Of a stretch of DNA of 64,000 nucleotides, positions 43,649-54,888 are shown one piece after another. Origin of the DNA: Immersiella caudata. Taxonomy: Eukaryota > Ascomycota > Sordariomycetes > Sordariales > Lasiosphaeriaceae. The notes beneath the pieces are model-generated. The model worked only from the letters and a program-made list of their open reading frames with translations. It was not told the DNA's origin and searched no databases. Within the stretch, counting starts at the first letter, position 1; every line of letters begins with the position of its first letter. The translations under genes were made by a program, and so were the position numbers. Location of the stretch: positions 5,456,001 to 5,520,000 of the forward strand of contig JAULSU010000003.1 in the NCBI GenBank assembly GCA_030512335.1, in the 5' to 3' direction.

Positions 43649-46600
43649 TCACTTCGCCACAGCGGTATCATTCCCCTCCCCAGGAAACCCAAGACAAGCG
43701 GGGCCGCCGCCTCCACGCCCGCGGCAGGGCTCCTGCTCCCAGAAGCAATCCTTGCCAGAGCAGTCGACGCGACAGAACTTTTCGTTGACGGCATCGGCAA
43801 GGATTGGCGGCAGAATGTTCTCGCCGACCTTGGGGGCGCCATTCTCCTTGGACCGCTCCAGCACCTCGCAGGGGGAGCCGGCTGTGACGCTGTTCAGCCT
43901 CGGCTCAACGTAGAGAACCGGCACGTTGAAGAAGCACTTGCCCATGAAGTGCTTGTCAGCGTCCTCTCCAGGTCGCTCTGCCTTGATGATGCCCCCTGTA
44001 TCGATGCCGCGCGGCGGGTATTTGTCGGTGAGGCCCTTTTGGCAGTCGATGGAGCCGCGGTAGATGGATTCCAGATTTTCGGGCACGATGAGGTCGACAA
44101 TCTTCTGGTCCACCGGTGTGGTGAAGGCCGACGGCCCCGTAACGGTGAGCCCCTGGTTGCCGGGGCCGAGCTTGTGCAGCGTGTAACAGCTGCCGTCAAC
44201 CCAGCGGGAGCTCGGGCTCTTCACACCGCAGGCCTTCTCGTCGGGGGCTCCGCCACGCACCATGTACAGCTTGGCCTTATCAAGGGCGGCGATGGTGAGG
44301 CCCATGCGGATGTTCCTCTCGAGCGCCAGCCCGGTCTTGTTCCACATCTCGTCATCGATCAAGTACATGTAGCGCTGGTCCGACAGGAACTGGGTGACAG
44401 GGCGCTCCAGCTTCTTCTCTTGATTCTTGCCATACGTCCACTTGGACTTGTCGGGAAAGTTTGCAGAGTCCCAGTTGTCGAGCTTCCCGTCGAAGAAGAA
44501 GGCCCGTAGTGTCTCTGATAAGGCGGTCCGGGACTGCTGGAGAAAGACCTTCATCGTGTCCTTCATGGTCAGGGTTGCCTTCTTCTCGGCCTCCTCTTTC
44601 TTCTTCGCCTCGTCCAGGTGCTCCTGAGCCGTGTCAAACGTTATGCCCGCGAGGTTGATGTAGTCGGTATACTTCCAGCTCTTGACACCCGTGGCCAAGG
44701 CGACGAAGCCGAGAGCTTGCGACATGATCTTGAGGATTTTCTTGGTGCCAAGATCCTCGTCCTCCAAACTGGCAATGCCCTCGGCGATGTGGTCGACATC
44801 GCCGAGGACGACACTCTCGATGACGGTCGAAAAGGTTTCCGTGTACATTATGCCAGCAAAGTTGTTGAAGTTGTTCATCGCCTCCACCATCCAGTACTCC
44901 TCTGGATTCGCATACTGGTTACACGGCAATGCGACTGGGCACGCGACCGGGTTCTCCGGCTGCTTGCAGTCGCCTAAACCCTTTGAGTTTCCCATCTGGT
45001 GGTAGCACGTGTCCCACCCCACTGCATCATACACGTCAGCGCATCATCAGCAGCCAACTTGCAGAGAGGTAACTTACTATCCGAGTTGTCCTTCAACCCC
45101 CCGAACATGCACTCCTTGAAGACATAGTCCATCAGACACAAATAGCCTTTATTTTTGGTCGCAAGGCGTGGTCTGTCGGCCGCGGAGGACTTTTCCACCT
45201 TCTCAGGGCATACATCCAGCCCTTTGCAATGGTCTGGAAAGGGAAAACTGCTTGTCCTGCAGAGACGAGATATTGGTCAGCCATGTCTCGGGAGACATTT
45301 CTAGGAGGGGGCAGCGAAGAGTTGCTTACATGCTTTGAGCAGTTGCCTGGAAGGCAGATGACTTGACCACAGCAGCCAGGATCGAAGTGAAGGGCTTCTT
45401 ATCAGCAAGCATGACGTTATCCTTTGCCAGCACGGCTTTCCCTCCGGGCATACTGAACATCTCCTCGACGCCGACGGTGAAGAGGTTGTACATGTACAAG
45501 CCGCTGGTGGCGTCGTCAATCCACATAATCTTCTTCTGGCAGGTCCGCTTCTCGATGCAGTCTTGGTTGTAGTTGTTGAAGAACCAGCTGTACAGGCCTG
45601 CCCCGACAATATGGACATTGCGGGACTGGTAGATGGCTACGGCCCACGAGACCTTGCATGTTGCGTCATTGTTGCATTCTTTGAAGTCTGGGTCAGATGG
45701 GAATTTTCCAATCGCATTTTCAAAGGGCGTCGGCGCCGAGGGCTGCGGGTGGAAGTAGGCGCTCTCCGTTTGGATCTGTCATGACGGCGACGTGGTCAGA
45801 GGCAAGATGATTTTGACGACTTTGGGGTCATGGAAGGGGGAAACTAACCAGACCCATAAACACGTTACTAGCTCTATTGAGCTGGTACTGGTACAAAACA
45901 GCATGCTCGCTCGATGTAGCGTAGAGCCAGGTCGCCTCCTTGCTTTCGATCAAGATTCCGCGTGCAACATATATGTCAATCTGAGCTTCGCTGAGAGATG
46001 GCAGGTCGTCGAGGTCATGGTCGGCAACCCTGCGTTTTTTTTTTTTTTTTTGGTTAGGTTTTGTGCGTGGACAACAGGATAAGTGTGAAACATACCAAGC
46101 CCAGATATTCTCCAGATACGCGCTCGACGACTCTCTCAAATGGAGAAGGAGAGAGCCAGCCACGCAGCTTGGCTTGACAGCGCCAGAGATCTTGGGGCAG
46201 TTCCCGACCTGTAAATTGGTCCCGGCTGCGCCGCCAATTCGGAAGTGCGAGTCTAGAGGTAGATTAGAATCGGCTCGACCTATCTGTCGAATTGGGGGGG
46301 GAGGCAGAATTGAACTCACCCCACATACCAGCGGTCCCCTTGCCGCTTGCCTTAATATTCCATTCCATGGCCACGAGCCCAGCGGTAGCACCGCGGGCGG
46401 TGAACAGCAAGTCGGAGATCTCAACGTTGCCGACATCGCCTTTGTTCCCAACCTTGACCATGACGTGTGGGTTTTGCATGTCCTCGAAGCGCTTGCCCGA
46501 GGCCACGATCTGCGACCAGCAGGCACCAACAATGATGGATCCAGGAGGGATAAACACGGTGTCGGTAACGATGTACGATCCCGCCGGCAGAAATACAGGC

Positions 46601-49336
46601 TTTTTTTGCTCCGCTCCGAGCTTGAAGGCCAGATTCAGGGCCGCGGTATCGTCTGTCTGACCATCACCCTTAGCAGAGGCGACGAGCCAGTCGTTACGGC
46701 CCTCGTACTGCGGCTTTCCCCGGGAGTAGTACCCGCCCGAGTTGTCGGCATTTTTGCCCAGCCCGTTCGTAATAGCGGGCTCGAGACGCGGCTCAGCCTT
46801 GGCACCGTTGACGAAGGCGTCCTTCTGCGTGCTAAAGCCCGGAGCGGAGGTGGTGGAGCCGGCATCGGTAAAAGTATTTCCAATGAAGTACGAGCTGATG
46901 GTTCCGCTGCCTCCCTGCAGCGAGGAGCCCGAGTTGGCAGCTGACACCATGGTGCCGACATTTTGGTAGCCGACATTGATCATACTGAGGCTGGCCTGCT
47001 TCTCGGACTTCTTGGGGCCGGGGTTCAGGAGGACAGCTGTCTTGACGCCCTGGAACTTGGAGTCTAGCACGGTAATGGAGCCGCCGGGGAAATCCGATGT
47101 GGTGAAGTTGATGCCCACCTCCCCCCCCGATGATGTCCAGCTCCTTCCACACCCATCCCCAGTCCCAGAGCATGCTGATAGCCGTCTTGCAGTTCCTGAA
47201 CCGGAGATTGCGCGATGTGAACTGCTGGTTGCCGCCTAGATGCAATGTCAGCTAACCGCACCAAAACGAAGACTGTGGTTAAGTGGCTTACAAAGCATCC
47301 CCATGTCGCCGCCCTCGATCGTCAGGTCGCTTATAAGACCTCCGCTCCTGCGTAACCGAGTGGTTTAGAATACCAGGAAGCAAATACTGTTTAGAGGGTG
47401 CAAATTTTACCCATTTTCAATAAACAGCCCGACTTGAGTGCTACCCTCGGCCATCTGGATGTGGATATTTTGTAGACTTGTTGCTTGTGCGACTTGCCCT
47501 ACAACGCCGCCGAGCAGTTAGCGGAGCACAAAGATCGACAGCACCAAGGTAGACACAATTGGAGCTTACAGTGAAGTGCTCTGAGCCCTGTAGGCCTTAT
47601 CGATGGCCTGATATCGATGACAAAATTCCGGATTTGGCGGAAGAAGTTGGCCTGTTATTCACAATCAGCCTCAGAAAACATGGTTAATACCCCTAACTGT
47701 CTCTTTTCCAAGCCTTATTGCGTTCCTCCAAGACATTCTGAATGCTAATATGCCTATTCGGCTGCCAAGACGCCTTTTCGCCAATGCGAAAGCCGTTGGA
47801 TGGTTGTTTCTAGGCTTCTTCGCACGGGATTCCTGGCCCCTCTCCTTTGGCCAGAGCCTTCGATGTAGCAATGGGGCTGGTGATCTTACCGTGTTGAGAT
47901 ACCATTCGTCGTACATGCCCCACCGGTCGTTCCATTCCCCTGTGTAGATGTTGGATGTGATAACCTCTGTTAGAAACGGCTGCGTTAGCCTAGGTAAGGC
48001 AAACTCGATGTCATACAATCACATCGTTATTGGGTAAGACTAACCTTTGTCATAGAAGTTCCGCGTCGTTTGGATGATTGGGGGCAATTTGGGCTAGTTG
48101 CATACGTAGGTCAGGTTCGTTTCTGCCTAGGCGGTTCGAGACAGGGGAACACTTACATCGCCCACTAGCTGCGTCTGGTAAAGGACCACGATACTGTTGC
48201 TGACAAGATATGTACCCGAAGGGAAGTAGACCAGAGCGCCTTTCACCGTGGTCGAGCCGCATTTTTCTGCGCAACGGTTCCCGTCCCTAATGGCCTTATT
48301 GATGGCGTCGGTGTCGTCTGTAAGGCCGTCGCCCTTGGCACCGTAATCCTTGACGTTGCGGAATACCTTGTACCCTGAATTATCCTTGCCGAATGGGTTG
48401 TTGCCAGGGTATTTGCGGCCGAGTTCCTCCAGCCAGTAAGGCCCTGCACGGCGATGCAAGCGTTCCGATGATTTGTTCGTCCAACCATTGGCGGCGTCCA
48501 GTTCGGTGAGCTTGATAGCGGCCTCGCGGAGCTCGGGCAGATCATCGGAGTCCACGTTGCCTTGCGCTACCTTGGACGGGGGACGTTCGGCTGCAGGTGG
48601 TTTGAGCTCATAGTGGTTGCGTCTCGGGTTCGCGTTGAGGAACACATTGTCTTCACTCGACTTATCGATGGCCGCATCAACAAGCTTACGGGCTGCGGTA
48701 ATCTCGGTCGCCGACATGGTAGTGGCGCGTATCTGCTTGTGTATGGGTTGCTCCGGAGCGGCGACATGGAGGGCGGCATCGCGGCTCTCGGACTCGAGGA
48801 ACCGCTCCCAGAGAAGCTCGACAGCGGCATCCGAGATGGTAATAGGGTTTTCCTGTTTCCATTTGACTACCGTTTGATCGAACTCGGAACGTTTGGAAAC
48901 TGAAGGCTCTGTGTTGTGCGTGTCTGAGATTAGCGTCAATGGACCCATGCTCAGAGTACGAAGGCTAAAGCCAAAAGAGAGGGGCTGTTTGGACAGTGCA
49001 TAAAAGGCCTAGAAACATCTTCGGCATCCCGAAGTGGATCCTTTTGGCACCTTCTTCCATCTCTCAGACCCCTTTTTACACGTTCTCGAGGCCTTCACCC
49101 ATGTGCTCAAGGCCTCCTTCAATGCACTCAAGGTCTTTGTTACATACACTCTAGGCCTTGGGAGATAGGTAAGACGCCTACGATGATGTTTGCAACGCCT
49201 TGCCGGTTGCTAGGAAGGGGTTTGGAAGGCTTTACCAGTTACTGAAAAGGCATGACTTACTCTGCGGAAACGGTATCCCGTAGCCCCACCCACGGGCAGA
49301 CCACAGCGCCAGTCCGGCCACAACAGCTGCTCTCAT
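43649..49336 (-). CDS. GH55-type beta-1,3-glucanase-like protein with large C-terminal extension
   Basis: About 13 exons can be chained from ATG 49336 (MRAAVVAGLALWSARGWG, signal peptide) to stop 43649, for roughly 1,490 residues. Exons 1 and 2 are 49261-49336 and 48157-48923; other donors and acceptors follow GT-AG with clear CTAAC-type branches. Two pectin-lyase-like halves are present: YKVFRNVKDYGAKGDGLTDD with YFPSGTYLVSNSIVVLYQTQ, and NDWLVASAKGDGQTDDTAAL with VFLPAGSYIVTDTVFIPPGS, as in GH55 glucanases (also HWQVAQATSLQNIHIQMAEG). The last ~480 residues (from 45260) form an extra helical, Cys-containing domain with EYWMVEAMNNFNNFAGIMYT. One frame problem exists: a run of eight G (coding strand) near 47121-47128 where seven keep the frame. 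Confidence 0.75.
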
Positions 49337-50198
49337 GGCTGGCAACACTACCGCGCTTGGTGAACTAGGTAAAGTATGTATGAAACGAAAGACGGGACAG
49401 GTGAGGGTGCAATTTGCCGTGCGCTGCGTTCTTTGGGGAAAGAGGTGAAATGTGGGACGACATCACAGACCTTATAGGCACCTCTCTGGCACACGACATT
49501 TTCGATTCGAGCTTCTGGCGACTTCCTCATGAGTCCCGTCTTCTTCCTTAGATCGCGGAAAGAAAAGCCAAATGGAAACTCAACCCGCTGGCCTGCCCGA
49601 TCCTGGGTGCCTGGGTCAGGTTCCTGACTGAGTGCGCCACGTGCATGCTGGAATCTGCATGTTTGCTCCGCTGCGCCCCGGGTTATTTTCTTGCACCGCC
49701 GGCTAACTTGTCTTCCCGTCGACTTTGTCGTCAGTATTAATTGATTTTTAAGTGTTTCTTTAGAATCTCTTATCATTAGCAACCCTGTGTTACCAGTGCG
49801 GTGTTTGCGCACATCTGCCGATGTCAAACAGTCAAGATGTGGAGCGCCTTATCCTCCTTGTTGGCAAGGAGGAACACCTTATGAGCAGTTAAATTGCACT
49901 CGGCAACAGACCAATGGTGGCTCAGGGCTAGTTGGGCGAGGCAGAGGTTGATATTAGGCGCGCATGAGCGCTTTCACTTTGTTTTCGTGTTCGAATTATG
50001 CCGCCGGGTGTACCGTTCCCCTGGCGCCGCGTGGTGCAACAATCATTTTGGGCCATTTTATCAGGCGCTGCCTCAGATGGGTTCTAGACCTCACCTGCGG
50101 CTCCCATCCCTCATTTCATATCCTTTGCGCATCCATCTACCCTCCTCTCTACATTGCACACGCGCGCGCCTCTCTCTCCAGGAACACACAACGAAGCG
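49337..50198. promoter_or_regulatory. divergent upstream region between GH55-type and Ecm33-like genes
   Basis: Both flanking genes encode secreted cell-wall proteins and start facing away from this 0.86-kb stretch. No specific element could be assigned. Confidence 0.45.
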
Positions 50199-51665
50199 AT
50201 GCAGACCCCTTGCAAGTATCAGCTATGTGTCAGCGCTTTATTTTTGCTCTGCCGTTTTTTCCCCACAGTTGCAGCAGCGGTCGACTGTCGTGGGGGCGCA
50301 TCACCATTCATCATCACGACGCAACAGGATGTAGACAGTCTACTTGGGTGTATCGATGAGAAGTTGTCAGAAGAGAGGCGCCTGAAAATCGGCTATCAGG
50401 GGAGCATCACAATATCTCCTTGGGCAACGGGCGTACTCAATTTCATTGGCTACGACTATGTCAATGGGAGTCTGTTGGTCGAGAACGCCCCTGGGCTCCA
50501 GAAGCTCTACCTGTGGCCTGCCAAGTCTCCTGGGCATCCCAGTGGCTTTCATGGAGTGACCTTGAGGAACCTTTCTGGCCTGACGAGCTTCGGCCAGTTC
50601 GGCCAAGAGAGTATCCCCCACCGCACAGCTCTGAACACACTACCACTGCTGGAGGAGCTCACCCTGGATGGGTCTGGATTTTCCCAGCCTGTCGACCTGG
50701 AACTAGTATCATTGCCTCGGCTGAGGGAATCGCGCTTTCCTAGGGCGTCCGGTGGCATCAAGACGGGTGGCAACCTAACGATAAACGACGTCGGCCTCGA
50801 CAACATCGATGACTTCCTATACGCTGGTAGCGGCATAAACGCTTCTTACACCGTCTCCGAGTTGCGAAATGTCGCAACAGCAACCATATCCCTCTTTTCA
50901 GGAACGAACCTCCGCCTCGAGGGTAATGGCACCCTGTCGGTAGATTTCAACTGCCCCCTGTGCCGCGATCAGCCGCCACCCAACGGCTTTTACATGCGGA
51001 GCCTGCACCTGTCCGGCATCAACTCCCTCTCTCGGAACTACGCAGGCACCGGCAAGATGGACAACCTAACTGTCGGGTCCCTCACTATCAGCGACAACCG
51101 CAACCTCGAGGTGCTGCCCATGTTGTTCGACAACATCACCAACCTCACTCTCCAGTCCAACCGCAGGCTGCATACTGTTCTCTTCAACGCTTCGGCTGCG
51201 CGCTACAGCTGGTCCAGCATCAGGATCGCCTTCAACAAAGGCCTGCGTCTCAAATCCGCTGTCGGCGGCAGTGACATGAAGCCAGGCGAGCCGCAGAAGA
51301 ATGTCTTCTACTGGCCGACAAAGAATGTCTCTTCCATGGTCTTCAGCGGCAACTTTGACGATGCTTTCTTCCAGCCGTTTATCGATCTTGGAAAGGACAA
51401 GTCCAAGCGGCCGCTGGTCTTGAATAAGTTTGAGGTTTACTCGGACGTGACGGGCATCGGCTTCAACTGCTCGAAGCTTAACGAACTGAGGAGGGCTGGT
51501 ATCTTGCAGGGCGAGTATACTTGTAACTTTCAGACCGTGCCGGACGAGACCGCAAGCGGTGTAGGGAGGATCCAGGTACCGGGACAGGGTTTATGGGGTG
51601 TTGCTCTGGGCGTCGCCATGGTCTTGGTGATCGAATTTTGTTATGTAGCTGCAGGTTTAGCATAA
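50199..51665 (+). CDS. Ecm33/Sps2-like GPI-anchored cell-wall protein
   Basis: ATG 50199 gives 488 residues in one exon. A signal peptide with a hydrophobic core (ALFLLCRFFPTVAAA) precedes VDCRGGASPFIITTQQDVDS, the usual start of Ecm33-family mature proteins (C..xxxITTQxDxDxL). The middle contains repeated beta-strand units of receptor-L-domain type (GYDYVNGSLLVENAPGLQKL, LPLLEELTLDGSGF, NLTVGSLTISDNRNLEVLP, NLTLQSNRRLHTV) and many N-glycosylation sites. The C-terminus ends in a hydrophobic tail (GVALGVAMVLVIEFCYVAAG) as required for GPI anchoring. Family members support cell-wall integrity and adhesion. The gene is intact. Confidence 0.8.
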   Translation: MQTPCKYQLCVSALFLLCRFFPTVAAAVDCRGGASPFIITTQQDVDSLLGCIDEKLSEERRLKIGYQGSITISPWATGVLNFIGYDYVNGSLLVENAPGLQKLYLWPAKSPGHPSGFHGVTLRNLSGLTSFGQFGQESIPHRTALNTLPLLEELTLDGSGFSQPVDLELVSLPRLRESRFPRASGGIKTGGNLTINDVGLDNIDDFLYAGSGINASYTVSELRNVATATISLFSGTNLRLEGNGTLSVDFNCPLCRDQPPPNGFYMRSLHLSGINSLSRNYAGTGKMDNLTVGSLTISDNRNLEVLPMLFDNITNLTLQSNRRLHTVLFNASAARYSWSSIRIAFNKGLRLKSAVGGSDMKPGEPQKNVFYWPTKNVSSMVFSGNFDDAFFQPFIDLGKDKSKRPLVLNKFEVYSDVTGIGFNCSKLNELRRAGILQGEYTCNFQTVPDETASGVGRIQVPGQGLWGVALGVAMVLVIEFCYVAAGLA

Positions 51666-53073
51666 TTTCCACCGTTCATAAGAGTCAAAGCTCTACTTGC
51701 CTCAGCTAAGTGCAAGGGCGCCTGAAATGTTGGACGGTGATCACTACATGGCGCTACCGATCTAACATAGTGCACTACGCCACTGTGCAACTCCTAGGTG
51801 TCCTGTGTAGCATTCCAGACGAGCTGACATGAAATTCGCAGATTTACAATGGGCATTTCCAGCTCGGTTCAAATGTTTAGCTCAAATTTAGCCGTCAATT
51901 CGGGCCGTTCCGGTCGTTGTCTCGGTCGCTCCAACCCCACGGTCTGCCAAAACACGACCCAGTGTCAGGGCTTCGTACCTTCCCCAATCAAGCGAGAGTC
52001 TGGTACCTTGCTGGGCCATGCTAGCACCAACGTAGGATGCCGGTTGTTTGAAAAGTCATCTCCAGCGTCTGCGGCCACAGATATGACCAAGCTGATCCCA
52101 ACAAAAAGATTCAGGACCATGACGGTAACAGTGGGGGCTATGGTTGCTTAGTCGGGGCTTCGTCGGTCGTCTCTCGTCCTTGCTCTTAACCTCAATCGGG
52201 GAAGAGCGCTGCCGTGGGTGTTCACAAATGTGGAGGCATGGGAAAACGTCAGGGCGGGAGCTTGGCGGGACGACTCGGAGTCCTGACGAGCGACGGGAGA
52301 CGAGGCCTCGAGGGGCCGGACAAGAAACTCCCCTTCCAACAGTCGTCGCGGCCGTGGCACCTCGAGGGCGGGCAAAGACTTCGGCCCCGTGTCATCGAAC
52401 GGCGACTCGCCAATGGGTGCGAAGAAAGGTGAGTGACTCGAAAATCAACAGACAAGTTATAGGCTTGAGCATGGTGGTACGGAGGGCAGGTCTGTCGCTC
52501 ATGGGTCTATCTGTGCGTCATTGCATCGGCGGTTTGTCTCGAATATTGTATTGGGTGGGCCACGACCCCCGCCCATGACTAAAACCAAAGTAAGAAAGAG
52601 CATTCTGCCTCTGTCCGAACCAATTTTGGCCCCCGGAAGCTGCCGCGGTTTTTAGAGGGGCTGTGACTCCACACAACTCCTTCACACAAAACTTTGTTTA
52701 CTTTTTTCTTCCCCACTCCATGTGGACAAACAACAGTTCCAGAGTGAGTGAAACCTCTCGCAGGCCCCAAAGCCCGCGTGCGATTACGCCCCGTTGTCGC
52801 CATGACGCAGTATGATCACGGACAAGGGGTGCATTTTATGCCCGAGAGCGACAGCAACAACACTGCTCCTCGCCCAGGCATCGGCACAGTTCAAGGTGTC
52901 GCAATCACCAATCCGGTAGCCCCCCTTGCACAGCTCAAAAGCGCGGCCCGCGCAGCACTCGTGATTCGCGACCAAGACCAACTCGGCGAGATGAAACGTC
53001 AAATATAGCTACAGACGCGACGCGCCTAGTACCGACCTTGGTGCTTCTGAACTCCCGTCAGCGCAGCCCCCCT
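51666..53073. other. 1.4-kb intergenic stretch
   Basis: No gene recognised. A signal-peptide-like 50-codon frame on the minus strand near 52120 was noted and not accepted. Lies between convergent genes. Confidence 0.45.
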
Positions 53074-54206
53074 TCAGGCCTTGTATGTTCTGACCTTGTA
53101 GTCATCCAACCACTTATCCTCGATGATGATAAGCTGAGTCGCCTGCGTTACCTTCATGTAGGCGTCCTCGGGGGTATCCCTGTAGTCGTCCCTGTCTACA
53201 TCCATGAAGCCCTCCTTTGCGATGGACTGGGGGGTGATCATGAGGGAGTGGCCTACACATGTTAGTATACACTCCACATTAGGGCTTCTTCGAGGACGTA
53301 CCGTTGACTGTCTTGTCACAGGAGATTCTCATCATGCAACCAGCGCAATCGGCGGGCTCGCCGAATTGGATGCCCCTGTCTACGAGCCATTTCTCATACT
53401 CTGCGGTGCGGATAGCGCTCTTGATCCAGCAAGGCGCGACGTAGTTGATGCGGATACCTTGCTCCCAGCTGTTGCGGCGCGCAACGCGCATGAAGCCTCG
53501 GAGGGCATACTTGGTGGCGGTGTACTCCCAGTTTCCCTGAAAACCATGTCAGCTTTCATCCCATCGACAGGGATCGCCGATAACTCACAGGAGAGTCAAT
53601 CCAAGCCACCATGCTACCTGTCATGATGAAACACCTATCCCTCTCGGGCACATCTGGTTGTTGTCTGAAGTAATGCACCGCCAACTTCCACGTGTACAGC
53701 GTCCCGTCGACATTCACCCTTACAATATTGAGATCCGGCTTCGCCGGCTCGCCGTTCTTGTCTGTAAGAGGTCAATCACTGTTCATCGACATCTCCCCCT
53801 TTCTCCACACAGTCAGTCACTCACCATCCAAGTTCCACAGACTATCCCCCGAACTCCGGCTAATGCCAGCATTGGCTATCACTACGTCAACGCTCTTCTC
53901 CGGACTCCTCGTCTTGGCCGTCTCAAACATGGCCTTTTGCTGATCCCAGTCACGGATATCCACTTTGACAAAAGCGCAGACGTCTTTTCCCGCCTTGGCG
54001 TTAAGCTCCTTTTCGATCTCAAAGCCGCGGTCGCTCATGTCGCCAAAGGTGACGAACGCGCCCGCGGCAACGTACTGCCGAACGCATTCCTCACCGATGC
54101 CATTGGCGCCGCCGGTGATAATGACAGATTGGTTGACGCAAACGGAGCGGTCAGGAACGACGGTGTGGTCGATGGGGCCGGTGTATTCGTAGCGGGGGAG
54201 CGGCAT
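53074..54206 (-). CDS. short-chain dehydrogenase/reductase of the clustered pathway
   Basis: Four exons (53825-54206, 53589-53761, 53302-53536, 53074-53252) give 322 residues, all with regular GT-AG splice ends. SVIITGGANGIGEECVRQYV carries the TGxxxGxG dinucleotide-binding motif, VVIANAGISRSSG the NAG motif, FIMTGSMVAWIDSP the catalytic Ser, and YTATKYALRGF the YxxxK pair. The layout resembles fungal NAD+-dependent 15-hydroxyprostaglandin-dehydrogenase-like SDRs that oxidise secondary alcohols. It is divergent from the BVMO gene (54889), and a 682-bp shared promoter suggests co-expression. Likely role: supply of the ketone substrate for the monooxygenase (inference). Confidence 0.9.
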
Positions 54207-54888
54207 TTTGGCGGTGTTTGTCTTGGGATGTTTGGATGAATGGGGGGTCAGGGGGAGTCACAAGGTCAAGTGAAAATCCGGGGATGTCAACACTAAATCT
54301 AGGGATGGAAATCTGGGGAAATCACGAATCTGGATCCGACTAAGAAGCCCTCTTTACACTACGCTCCATCTCTGCACGGCATCCCTTTTGCGATCTCGAG
54401 ATCCGCCGTCGCGCTGTGCCGGGTGGTGACCCCGGAACAATAACGACCCCTCTACCCCTCACGACAGGGGCCCAGTCACCCCTGGCTTCTCCGCACCCGC
54501 ACCCTCCAAGCTGTGGGGAAGCGGTGGGACCAGCGGTCGGCTGTCCCGTTTGGGATAACCGGACTGGGGACGCCGTCCCATCCTCTCGGCGCCGAGCCCC
54601 TGGATTCCCGCCGGCATGCCCGTTCATGAGGACCGGACAAGTGACTGACAGGGGACCCTGATGGCCGGACGGCTGACGGCTGAAGCCACCGGCGTTTGCC
54701 ACGCGGGATGCCACCTCGTGAGCCGCATTGGCAAAGATCGTCCGATAAATTGTTGACCGCGGAAGTAAACCCAACATTCACTCCGTACCCTTCACCCACA
54801 CAAGTTTTAGTATAACTGCTCCTCTTTGACCTCCAACCCGCCAGCAACACCTTCTATCCCCCTCCAATACCCTAAACCAATCCACACC
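54207..54888. promoter_or_regulatory. bidirectional promoter of SDR and BVMO genes
   Basis: 682 bp between two divergent start codons. Contains GGGATAACCGGAC at 54552-54564 and ATCCCCGGA (minus strand) near 54278, both rich in CGG/CCG triplets like Zn2Cys6-regulator sites. Confidence 0.55.
54552..54564 (+). promoter_or_regulatory. candidate cluster motif GGGATNNCCGGWC, copy 1
   Basis: GGGATAACCGGAC lies 337 nt upstream of the BVMO ATG and 346 nt from the SDR ATG. It matches copies in front of the lactonase-like and second BVMO genes at all fixed positions. Confidence 0.45.

Noticed and set aside
46063..46944. 293-codon plus-strand ORF opposite the GH55-type gene
   Set aside because: Shadow frame; the minus strand carries the conserved GH55 sequence and splice sites.
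51965..52120. Minus-strand ORF starting MVLNLFVGISLVISVAADAG, signal-peptide-like
   Set aside because: Only about 50 codons, no cysteines, no splice partner and no conserved feature.
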